Positions 27,315 to 35,410 of a stretch of DNA of 64,000 bases are shown one piece after another. The notes under the pieces were generated by a model that saw nothing but the letters and a program-made list of their open reading frames with translations, searched no databases and had not been told where the DNA came from. This DNA is from Sphingobacteriaceae bacterium. GTDB lineage: Bacteria; Bacteroidota; Bacteroidia; B-17B0; Aurantibacillaceae. How positions within the stretch are numbered: the first letter of the stretch is position 1; each line of letters starts with the position of its first letter. Made by a program: the position numbers and the translations under genes. Location: the NCBI GenBank assembly GCA_016715905.1, contig JADJXI010000003.1:496001-560000 (forward strand). The letters run 5' to 3'.

Positions 27315-28049
27315 TTATTTGTTTTTTTGAATGATACAATAGAGTGACTGACCCCAAAATTGTTTAAAGAGCGGATTGAAAAATTTGGAGAAGGGAACAA
27401 CAAACTTATCGAAGAAAATAACCTGGTTATTTACGTTTTTGGAATTAATATTTTTGTGTTTTTTAAATTTATTAATCCACCAACCAAATGCGCCTACCGG
27501 ATTGAAGTATTCATTTACTATAATTTTACAGTTGGGATTATCCTGAATTAAATTTTCTACATCTTTTTTAGTATATCTCCTTAAGTGTCCGGCTAATTTG
27601 TCCAGATCATTGTATAAATGCATAAATGAAGGAACGTAAAGTAGCAGATGTCCGCCCGGTTTTAATAAATTAATCATATTATTTAAACCGGCTTTATGAT
27701 CAGGAACATGTTCTAATACATTCACGCAAATTATAGAATCAAAATTGTATTTATTTTTCAATGCTAAAATACTTTGATCTGAAATATCGGCTACTTCATA
27801 ATGTCCGTTAGGATCTCTTAGTTTAGCCCTTTCAATAACTTTTTCATCAATATCCAGAGAAACATAAGTCTTTACATTTTTCTGCAGATATTTCTTAAAA
27901 TTTCCTTGGCCTGTTCCTATTTCTAATAAAGTATCACCGGCATAGGGGAGGAATTTGGATAAAACCCAACTGTTGTAGTTGTCTGCAAACTCCATGGAAT
28001 CGGCCATTGTTTCAAAACCGGAAACTTCTATTTGATTATTTTTAGTCAT
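27315..28049 (-). CDS. Class I SAM-dependent methyltransferase (GtrB-linked type)
   Basis: 244 aa. LEIGTGQGNFKKYL (about residue 42), SLDIDEKVIERAK, CVNVLEHVPDHKAGL, LLKPGGHLLLYVP, and the GHLRRYTKKDVENLI segment shared with the methyltransferase at 16680. The start overlaps the preceding stop (TAATG). Such methyltransferases are commonly found beside, or fused to, GT2 proteins. Confidence 0.82.
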   Translation of the reverse strand: MTKNNQIEVSGFETMADSMEFADNYNSWVLSKFLPYAGDTLLEIGTGQGNFKKYLQKNVKTYVSLDIDEKVIERAKLRDPNGHYEVADISDQSILALKNKYNFDSIICVNVLEHVPDHKAGLNNMINLLKPGGHLLLYVPSFMHLYNDLDKLAGHLRRYTKKDVENLIQDNPNCKIIVNEYFNPVGAFGWWINKFKKHKNINSKNVNNQVIFFDKFVVPFSKFFNPLFKQFWGQSLYCIIQKNK

Positions 28050-28822
28050 TATTTTTTTGTTCCGCTTCCTCTCCAGCTAACTCCTTTATAAGCGCTAATA
28101 TGAATATCCGTAAAATCATTGTCGTTGAACCATTTGGAGATTCTTTCTTTACTGATAAAATCTACTTGAGGTGCATTTAATTTATCAAATACATTTAAGG
28201 TATTTCTGTAAAAACTCAATTTTCTAAAATTTTGAAAATATTCATAAAATGGCAGAAACGAAAGAGGAAGCAAATAAATGGTATAAATAGGTAAGTACAT
28301 ACATGCGGTAATTATTTTTGAAAGTAGCAGTAGGCTTTTTCTTGACATATTTACCAGGAATTTCTTACGAATAGGTTCAACAATTTTATCTACCATCCAA
28401 TTTCCTTCTTTTGAATATACCCAAACCACTGTTTTACCACCGCTTTTTGTGTGTTTCTTCATATTTTCAAACGTGAGATCAGGGCTATCGGTATGATGAA
28501 CAACACCTATTGAAAAAACAATGTCATATTTTTTATCAAGATTCATTTTAGCTATATCAACTTCCACATAAATAATATTGCTTTTATCTTTATTTCTCTC
28601 TTGGGCTAGGTCGGTCGTATTTAAATCAACAGCAGTATGCGTTTTTGCGAATGGAGCAACATAGGCAGTGTGTTGACCCCCGCCGCATCCGCACTCAAGC
28701 GAATCTTTTTCTTTAAAATCCTCCAGCGTTAAAGGATAAATCCAGTCTTTGAATAAGAATAATTCGTCATCTTGCAGCATTTTCCACTGCTCATGCCATT
28801 CACTTTGTTTTTTTTGAATCAT
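28049..28822 (-). CDS. Class I SAM-dependent methyltransferase
   Basis: 257 aa. SLECGCGGGQHTAYV (SAM loop; a C-G-C-G variant), TAVDLNTTDLAQERN, FSIGVVHHTDSPDL and SGGKTVVWVYS. A 60-residue hydrophobic stretch (about 155-215) may anchor it. It overlaps asnB by ATGA and the next methyltransferase by TAATG. Substrate unknown, probably a glycan intermediate. Confidence 0.78.
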   Translation of the reverse strand: MIQKKQSEWHEQWKMLQDDELFLFKDWIYPLTLEDFKEKDSLECGCGGGQHTAYVAPFAKTHTAVDLNTTDLAQERNKDKSNIIYVEVDIAKMNLDKKYDIVFSIGVVHHTDSPDLTFENMKKHTKSGGKTVVWVYSKEGNWMVDKIVEPIRKKFLVNMSRKSLLLLSKIITACMYLPIYTIYLLPLSFLPFYEYFQNFRKLSFYRNTLNVFDKLNAPQVDFISKERISKWFNDNDFTDIHISAYKGVSWRGSGTKK

Positions 28823-30588
28823 ATTTTTTTATCGTAAACAAATTTATTGAACGCCTTAAATTCATCGGTTTCATTATTTTTTATCCATTTTCCAACGGGC
28901 GCATTAAATCCGCTTTTCTTTTTGTACAGAACGCTTTCCGGTAGTAGTTTTTCCAGAGCTGATTTGAGTATGTATTTTGTTTTAGCATTTTTAAATTTTA
29001 ATTCAGCAGGAATGCTTGCTGCGTAGTTTACAAAATTTACATCAAGGTACGGAGCTCTCGCTTCTAATCCGGAATGCATAGTAGTGCGGTCAACTTTAGT
29101 TAGTATATCATCCGTTAACCAAGTCATGGCATCTACATACAAATGTTGATCAAGCCAATGTAAATCTTTTACCTCGTTATAATATTTTTTGAAGGTGTGA
29201 ATTGGATCAGTGGCTTGAACTAATTCTCTATTTTTTTCCCCTAATATTTTAATTCTTTCTTCCGTATTAAAATATAATCGCCAAGAATAGTGTGCCTTTA
29301 TTTGATCAGAATCAGAACCTGCCAAAAACTGTTTTAATTTATATTTAAAATCAATTTTATTATTGCCGGCCCGTAAATTCCCTGCTAAAGTGGCAAAACC
29401 TCTTCGAAAAGCCAAGGGAGTTTTTCTGTAAAAATTAAAATAGTGATCCGCTTTATAAGTAATATAACCCGCAAATATTTCATCAGCCCCATCGCCTGAT
29501 AATACTACTTTAACTTTTTCGCTGGCCATTTTGGAAACCTGATACATGGGAATTAATGAATTATCCGCAAATGGTTCATCAAAAACGTCAATAGATTGAT
29601 TAATTAAATCTAAAGTGTCTTCGTTTTGAATAAGGGCTGCGTGATGCGAAGTTTTAAAAATCTGACTTACTTTTAGCGCATCATCGTATTCATTGTATGA
29701 TTTTTCCTCAAATCCGATATTAAAGGTATGCAGTTGTTTATCTGATAATTTTTTTATTTGTGCAACAATGGAAGAAGAGTCAATACCACCACTCAAAAAA
29801 GCGCCAACTTCTACATCTGCAATTAATCGATATCGCACACTTTGTTCGAGGTGATTTAAAATATTTTCTTTTATTTCACTTTCAGATTGTTTTGTTTTTA
29901 TTCTGAATGAATCGGCATAATTCCAGTAATTAGTTTCTTCAAAGGTTTTACCTTGGTTGGTAATTTTAATAAAGTGACCGGGTTTTAATTTTAAAATATC
30001 GGAATAAAAGGATAGGGGAGCTAAAATATAACCCAGCGCCAAATAACAATTTAAGGCTTCTAAGTTTTTTTCTTTGCTAATTGTTTCATCTTCTAAAAGG
30101 GCTTTAATTTCAGAGCCAAAAGTAAAACACAAATTTTTGTAAGTGTAATAAAATGGTTTTTTCCCGAATCGATCTCGGGCCGCAAAAAGTTCCTTGTTTT
30201 CGTTATCCCAAATGACAAAAGAAAACATACCGTTAAATTTATTTAAACAGGAAGATCCCCATTTGATGTAGGAATTTAAAACTACTTCTGTATCCGATTT
30301 GTTTTTAAAAATATAGCCTTCTGCTTCCAGATTTTTTTTTATTTCCAGATAATTATAGATTTCGCCATTAAAAACGATATGATAACGATTAGTTGTTTCC
30401 GACATGGGTTGTTTAGCATCGGAAGAAAGATCGATGATAGATAGACGTCTGTGACCCAGTGAAATTTCCCCTAATTCTAATTTTCCTTCATCATCCGGAC
30501 CCCGATGCGCGATAGCTTTATTCATTTTAGAGATCAGATTGGGATCATAATTTTTGCCCCAATGTAATTTTCCGGTTATGCCGCACAT
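28819..30588 (-). CDS. asnB: Asparagine synthase-like glutamine amidotransferase
   Basis: 589 aa. Class II glutaminase domain starting MCGITGKLHW (Cys2 nucleophile), with RGPDDEG and NGEIYNYLEIK, followed by an ATP-binding synthase domain with the PP-loop SGGIDSSSIV (about residue 265). Inside polysaccharide loci such proteins usually amidate uronic acids or sugar intermediates (WbpS type) rather than make free asparagine. A second, more distant copy is at 35411-37327. It is downstream of a 76-base gap with no visible signal. Confidence 0.85.
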   Translation of the reverse strand: MCGITGKLHWGKNYDPNLISKMNKAIAHRGPDDEGKLELGEISLGHRRLSIIDLSSDAKQPMSETTNRYHIVFNGEIYNYLEIKKNLEAEGYIFKNKSDTEVVLNSYIKWGSSCLNKFNGMFSFVIWDNENKELFAARDRFGKKPFYYTYKNLCFTFGSEIKALLEDETISKEKNLEALNCYLALGYILAPLSFYSDILKLKPGHFIKITNQGKTFEETNYWNYADSFRIKTKQSESEIKENILNHLEQSVRYRLIADVEVGAFLSGGIDSSSIVAQIKKLSDKQLHTFNIGFEEKSYNEYDDALKVSQIFKTSHHAALIQNEDTLDLINQSIDVFDEPFADNSLIPMYQVSKMASEKVKVVLSGDGADEIFAGYITYKADHYFNFYRKTPLAFRRGFATLAGNLRAGNNKIDFKYKLKQFLAGSDSDQIKAHYSWRLYFNTEERIKILGEKNRELVQATDPIHTFKKYYNEVKDLHWLDQHLYVDAMTWLTDDILTKVDRTTMHSGLEARAPYLDVNFVNYAASIPAELKFKNAKTKYILKSALEKLLPESVLYKKKSGFNAPVGKWIKNNETDEFKAFNKFVYDKKI

Positions 30589-30664
30589 TTTTTAAATTTA
30601 TTGGAATACTGCTGATTTAGAGAAAAAACATCTTTACTTAATATATTATTGCAAATCAATATAC

Positions 30665-31501
30665 TCAGTAGAAAGAAACAATTTTTAATTTGAAACAAAT
30701 AAATAGTATGTATGATTTTATAAAAATTAAAAAATTTTTACTTTTTTTCGAGATTTCTATACTCCATTTTAATCTTCTTTCGAATAGATTATTTACGGTA
30801 TGTCGATTAACTATTTTTTTAACTTCAGGAATAGAAAAGGTTATGGAGAACGATTTTACATAATCAAGGTGAATGGTGACGTTTTCACTACTTGAAGTCC
30901 TATAATTAATAACACAACTATCAAAATCACCAAATAGAATAGGGTATTGGCAGGCAATTCTCATCCACAAATTAGTATCTTCAGCATATTTAAGTGTTTC
31001 TTCAAATTTATTTTTTTTCAGAATTATCGTTGAAACGCAAATTGCACAAAGGGGTGAAAATTCTTTTAGAAATCTATCTATTGTGGAAGAAAATTTAATT
31101 GTATTTGTATTTGTTTTTAAATTTTTATTTTCAACATTAAGAATAGAATTACATCGAACTAAGCAGTCAGGATTACTTTCTTTGATTAAAAAAGAATTCA
31201 AATTTGTTAAATAATCTTGTACGTACTTATCATCGCTATCAAGAAAACAAGTATAATTTCCTGCAGCCATTTCAATACCTTTGTTTCTTGCGGCTGATCT
31301 TTCTTTGTTTTCTTGATAAAAGTATTTGATTCGTTTATCAAGAAAACTATTTACAATTTTTTTGGTGTGATCATGAGAGCCATCATCAATAATAATTAAT
31401 TCCCAATTCTGATAATTTTGATTTAAAACACTTTCAATAGCTTGTGAAATTATCTCAGCTCTATTATAAGTTGGTATTATTATTGAAAAATAATTGTTCA
31501 A
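30665..31501 (-). CDS. Glycosyltransferase family 2
   Basis: 278 aa. GT-A motifs FSIIIPTYNRAEII, LIIIDDGSHDHT, ARNKGIEMAAG and FLDSDDKYV (DxD). The only suitable start is TTG at 31501, giving MNNYFSII; no in-frame ATG lies near it. It begins 4 bases after the upstream epimerase stop. It adds a sugar in the cytosol; donor unknown. Confidence 0.83.
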   Translation of the reverse strand: MNNYFSIIIPTYNRAEIISQAIESVLNQNYQNWELIIIDDGSHDHTKKIVNSFLDKRIKYFYQENKERSAARNKGIEMAAGNYTCFLDSDDKYVQDYLTNLNSFLIKESNPDCLVRCNSILNVENKNLKTNTNTIKFSSTIDRFLKEFSPLCAICVSTIILKKNKFEETLKYAEDTNLWMRIACQYPILFGDFDSCVINYRTSSSENVTIHLDYVKSFSITFSIPEVKKIVNRHTVNNLFERRLKWSIEISKKSKNFLIFIKSYILFICFKLKIVSFY

Positions 31502-31505
31502 GCTT

Positions 31506-32564
31506 TTAAAGTGCTTTCAGACTTTTTTCGTGTTTCTTCATTGTGCTTTCAATTCTGCTGATATTCTCTTTAGTCCATTTGATGGTATTAGTGAGCCCTT
31601 CTCTGTAATCGATACTTGCTTTGAAACCAATTTCATTTTCGGATTTATCGGTGCTACCAAATCGTTTGCCAGAGTTGTCCCAGTTTCTTTTGGGTAATAA
31701 TTCAACTTTTGATTTACTTTCAGCAACTTCTACAATCATGTTTGCCCATTCTGCAATCGTAATATCTTTTCCTGTGGCAATATTGTAAACTTCACCGGCT
31801 TTGCCGTTAAGTGCGCAGGCAATTAATCCCCTGCAAATGTCATCTACATAAATAAAATCTCTAGAAGCAATTCCTCCGTTTTCTAATGGCAAATCTATTC
31901 CTTTAATAGCCTTATAGATAAAAGTAGGTGTTACATTTCGCCAAACAGTGGCCGGTGTACCTCTCCACTGTCCGGCACCCAATACTTCACCGGGGCCATA
32001 TACATTTTGAAAACGCGCACGAACGGTTGGTAATTGATGTTGATTGAAATAATAAACCGAATAAAACTCGCCTATGATTTTGGAAATAGAGTAGGGCGAA
32101 TCGTGTTTGATGTTGGTGAATTCTTGTTCAGTGGTAGCCTTGGCTGTATCAAAAGTTTTTTCGGCAACGGAACAACCTGCGGAGGAGTATACTAATTTCT
32201 TTAAGTTTTTGAAATTTTTAACCCATTCCATTAAACGCAATGTGGTATAGGTATTATTGGCGTGGTCGGCAAGGGGATTGTGAATGGAACTTTGATTGCC
32301 ATGATAGGTAGCTAAATGGAAAATATAATCTACATCATCTTTCATTTGATCTAAAATATTTTGATCTGTAATGGAGCCCTGTAAAAATGTTAAGTCCGGA
32401 TGATCTAATGGTAAATTTTCTTTTTCGGCGCTCATTAAGTTATCAATGGCCACTACTTTATTGTTTTGATTTTGATTTAATATCATTTTACAAAGGTTGC
32501 TGCCTACAAATCCGGCTCCGCCTACTACAATGATTTTCGAATTGTTAAATTTTGTTTGTTTCAT
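31506..32564 (-). CDS. NAD-dependent epimerase/dehydratase (extended SDR)
   Basis: 352 aa. VVGGAGFVGSNLCKM (cofactor loop), IFHLATYHGNQSSIHNP, YSSAGCSVAEKT and catalytic YSISK, then RFQNVYGPGEVLG and SRDFIYVDDICRGL. It resembles dTDP-glucose 4,6-dehydratase/epimerase-like enzymes but is not close enough to name. First of four SDR genes read in series (31506-35399), each about 3 to 6 bases from the next. Confidence 0.82.
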   Translation of the reverse strand: MKQTKFNNSKIIVVGGAGFVGSNLCKMILNQNQNNKVVAIDNLMSAEKENLPLDHPDLTFLQGSITDQNILDQMKDDVDYIFHLATYHGNQSSIHNPLADHANNTYTTLRLMEWVKNFKNLKKLVYSSAGCSVAEKTFDTAKATTEQEFTNIKHDSPYSISKIIGEFYSVYYFNQHQLPTVRARFQNVYGPGEVLGAGQWRGTPATVWRNVTPTFIYKAIKGIDLPLENGGIASRDFIYVDDICRGLIACALNGKAGEVYNIATGKDITIAEWANMIVEVAESKSKVELLPKRNWDNSGKRFGSTDKSENEIGFKASIDYREGLTNTIKWTKENISRIESTMKKHEKSLKAL

Positions 32565-32567
32565 GTG

Positions 32568-33506
32568 CTATGATTTAGGTTCTGATAAATGTGAAAAAAT
32601 ATCGGTTACGCCATATTTGTCGTACCATTCTAATTGTCTTTTTATGGTTTGTTTAAAATTATATTTTGGCTTCCATTCAAAAACTTTTTCTGTGTGACTT
32701 GGATCCAACACAACTTGCGGAACGTCGTCGGCACCAACCGGAACGATAGGTACTTCCGGAGCCTTTATATTTAAATGGGCAACCACTTCGTCAAACACTT
32801 CTTTAATTGAACTGCCAACGCCGGTAGAAATATTATAAGCTCCGGTTGGTATTTCCTTGGTAATAATTACATCCAAAACATTTAAAAAATCCTCCATGTC
32901 TATAAAATCTCTAGTGCTGTCACTGCAAAAACAATTTTTTCCGTCTTTCAATCTGGTGTAAAAGGTTGGTATGGGTCCAATGGCTAAACGAGGACCACAA
33001 ATGTTGGCAAGGCGTAATGAGATCACATTTAATTCTGAACTCAACAAAAATTGTTCTCCGGCGGTTTTTGAAATGCCATAGCTTGTAAATGGTTTTGTTG
33101 GAGCAGTTACCGGAATAGGAACTTTATCCGGCCTTCCATAACACAGGGCCGTTTGAAAATTTATTATTTTTTTTATTTGATATTTTATGGCTGATTTAGC
33201 AATATTTATGGAGCCTATAACATTAGTCAAAGTATCTTCACTCCAGTTGGAAGGATCTTTGTATGCAGCTGCGCTATTAATAATTAAATCCGGTTTAAAT
33301 TCAGCAATACAATCGTCTACTAATTTTTCATTAGTAATGCTGCCTTCTATTATTTTTAAATTTTTGTGTTCCGGTAGATTCTGTTTTTTGCCGGTTGCAA
33401 AATTGTCTATTATAAGAAGTTGATAATTTTTAGGTAAATAAGCGTCGATAATGCTTGTGCCTAAACAGCCTGCACCACCTGTAATTAGTATTTTTTTTGT
33501 ACTCAT
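32568..33506 (-). CDS. NAD-dependent sugar-nucleotide epimerase, tandem paralogue 1
   Basis: 312 aa. TGGAGCLGTSII, AAAYKDPSNWSEDTLTNV, FQTALCYGRPD, catalytic YGISK and SLRLANICGPRLAIGP. The AxYKDPxxW, QTALCYG and LANxxGPR blocks are shared with the two genes that follow (33513, 34461), so the three form a recent paralogous family. The trio with an amidotransferase resembles Bordetella WbmF/WbmG/WbmH, from memory. Likely modifies a UDP-sugar. Confidence 0.82.
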   Translation of the reverse strand: MSTKKILITGGAGCLGTSIIDAYLPKNYQLLIIDNFATGKKQNLPEHKNLKIIEGSITNEKLVDDCIAEFKPDLIINSAAAYKDPSNWSEDTLTNVIGSINIAKSAIKYQIKKIINFQTALCYGRPDKVPIPVTAPTKPFTSYGISKTAGEQFLLSSELNVISLRLANICGPRLAIGPIPTFYTRLKDGKNCFCSDSTRDFIDMEDFLNVLDVIITKEIPTGAYNISTGVGSSIKEVFDEVVAHLNIKAPEVPIVPVGADDVPQVVLDPSHTEKVFEWKPKYNFKQTIKRQLEWYDKYGVTDIFSHLSEPKS

Positions 33507-33512
33507 TTTTTT

Positions 33513-34457
33513 TTAATAAATGTTTTTTAAGTGTGTATAATTTTCGGAAATTTTGTGATTTTTATACCAATTCACGGTAACGTTTATGCCTTGATGAATA
33601 TCCATTTCCGCCATCCAATTAAAATCTTTTTTTGTCTTACTGATATCTAAGGATATGAAAGAAGTATCATCTGCATTAGGTTCTTTTTCTTCGATTTCAA
33701 AATTTTCAATATTTAAAGCTGATTTAATAAAGTTAAAAATTTCAGGAACAGAATATTCGCTTCCGGAACCGGCATGATAAGTTCCGGTGATATCCGGATT
33801 TTGTATTGCTAATATTAAAAGCGAAACTAAGTCATCAATAAATAAAAAGTCACGTTTCGAGTTTACCAAAATGCATTTTTGTTTATTTGTTAATCGTTGA
33901 TAAAAAGTAGGAATTGGTCCGCTTAAATTTCTAGGTCCATAAATATTACTCAATCGAAAAATAAGCAACGGTATTTCGCTCAATTTTAAATAAAGTTCAG
34001 CACTAGTTTTTGAAAGCGCGTAAGACGAGCCTGCATCAAATTTTCCTCCAAACAAAGCGTAATTTAATGTTATAGGTTTTTCTGAAGGATTAAGGCCGTA
34101 ACAAAGTGAAGTTTGCAGATAAATTATTTTTTTGACTTTGTATTTTTGAGCAACATCAATTAAATTAATTGTACCTTCAATATTAGTATGTACATCTTTC
34201 ATCCAATTGTTAGGATCTTTGTAAGATGCTGCAGCATGAACTACTTGATCGGGTAAAAACTCAGAAAATACCTGATGCATTAGTTTTGAATCTGTAATGG
34301 AACCTTGCACCAATTTTAAATTAGGTTGTTCTGAAACATTTAAATTATTTCCTGTTTCAAAATTATCTATTACTAAAACCTGATGATTCAGTAAACAAAG
34401 TCGATCAGCGAGCGCTGAGCCAATAAAACCTGCGCCGCCCGTAATTAAAATTTTCAA
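33513..34457 (-). CDS. NAD-dependent sugar-nucleotide epimerase, tandem paralogue 2
   Basis: 314 aa. TGGAGFIGSALADRL, AASYKDPNNWMKDVHTN, LQTSLCYGLNPS, catalytic YALSK and FRLSNIYGPRNLSGP. The start is TTG at 34457, in the position where the paralogues begin MKxLITGG. The catalytic residues are intact. Ends SENYTHLKNIY, echoing the YTHLK tail of the next gene. Confidence 0.82.
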   Translation of the reverse strand: MKILITGGAGFIGSALADRLCLLNHQVLVIDNFETGNNLNVSEQPNLKLVQGSITDSKLMHQVFSEFLPDQVVHAAASYKDPNNWMKDVHTNIEGTINLIDVAQKYKVKKIIYLQTSLCYGLNPSEKPITLNYALFGGKFDAGSSYALSKTSAELYLKLSEIPLLIFRLSNIYGPRNLSGPIPTFYQRLTNKQKCILVNSKRDFLFIDDLVSLLILAIQNPDITGTYHAGSGSEYSVPEIFNFIKSALNIENFEIEEKEPNADDTSFISLDISKTKKDFNWMAEMDIHQGINVTVNWYKNHKISENYTHLKNIY

Positions 34458-34460
34458 AAT

Positions 34461-35399
34461 TTATTTACTTTTTTCATGCTTTAAGTGAGTATACTCGCCC
34501 AAGGTACCATGAACTTTAAAATAATCGATCGCCGCTTTTACGGTTTCTTCAATAGGAGTGAATTCAATTTTCCCAAAATCCTGAAAAGTTCTGCTCGGAT
34601 CTAATAATATCGAAGGTGCATCATCGGCCCCTAATTCTTTAATTTCTACTTCCGGATAAGGAGAAATTCCCATGGCTTTCACTACTGCATCATATAATTC
34701 AATAATCGCTACATCACTTCCTGAAGAAAAGTGATAAGCACCTTTGCCAATACCATCGCAAGCTTTCACCACATTTTTAGCTAAATCCATAACGTAAACA
34801 AAATCTCTTCTGGCTTTGGTAACGAAACATTTTTTTCCGTCTTTGAGTCTTTGGAAAAAGATTGGAAGTGGACCACTCACATTTCTAGGTCCAACAACAT
34901 TGGCTAAACGGAAAGTAACAAAATCTAATCCTGAAATTTCAAGAAAATCTTCATTGGCTGTTTTGGTAATGGCATAACTACTATTAGCCGGAAATTTAGG
35001 GTGATCCAGGCGAATTGGTTGATGAAGTGGTTTTACTCCATAACATAAAGCAGTTTGGAAATAAATAAATCGTTTCACCCCAAATTCTTTTGCGGCATGA
35101 ATTAAATTACTACCGCCAACGCAATTGGTTAAGGTATCATTATACCAATCATCCGGATCTTTGTAAGAAGCGGCCGTGTGAACAATAGCATCCGGTTTAA
35201 ATTCTTTTATAGTTTGATCGATTAATTTTTTATCCGAAATGGTGTCGATTATTACTTTAAGATTCGGGTGATCTGTTAAATGTTCTCGGCGGCCGGTGGC
35301 CAAATTATCAATGGTAATTACCTGATCGCCTCTTTTTAATAAGAGTTCGGCAACATGGGATCCTATTTGTCCGCAACCGCCTGAGATTAGTACTTTCAT
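34461..35399 (-). CDS. NAD-dependent sugar-nucleotide epimerase, tandem paralogue 3
   Basis: 312 aa. SGGCGQIGSHVAELL, AASYKDPDDWYNDTLTNC, FQTALCYGVKPL, catalytic YAITK and FRLANVVGPRNVSGP. It is closest in layout to 33513 (both have PxxQRL and KRDF/RRDF near the same place). It lies 11 bases after the amidotransferase at 35411. Whether the three catalyse successive steps or have different substrates is not visible. Confidence 0.83.
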   Translation of the reverse strand: MKVLISGGCGQIGSHVAELLLKRGDQVITIDNLATGRREHLTDHPNLKVIIDTISDKKLIDQTIKEFKPDAIVHTAASYKDPDDWYNDTLTNCVGGSNLIHAAKEFGVKRFIYFQTALCYGVKPLHQPIRLDHPKFPANSSYAITKTANEDFLEISGLDFVTFRLANVVGPRNVSGPLPIFFQRLKDGKKCFVTKARRDFVYVMDLAKNVVKACDGIGKGAYHFSSGSDVAIIELYDAVVKAMGISPYPEVEIKELGADDAPSILLDPSRTFQDFGKIEFTPIEETVKAAIDYFKVHGTLGEYTHLKHEKSK

Positions 35400-35410
35400 G
35401 TTTTTTGATT

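Noticed and set aside
28819..30588. Reading this asnB as the housekeeping asparagine synthetase
   Set aside because: It is embedded in the polysaccharide operon and another homologue follows, so a glycan amidation role is more likely, though asparagine synthesis cannot be excluded.
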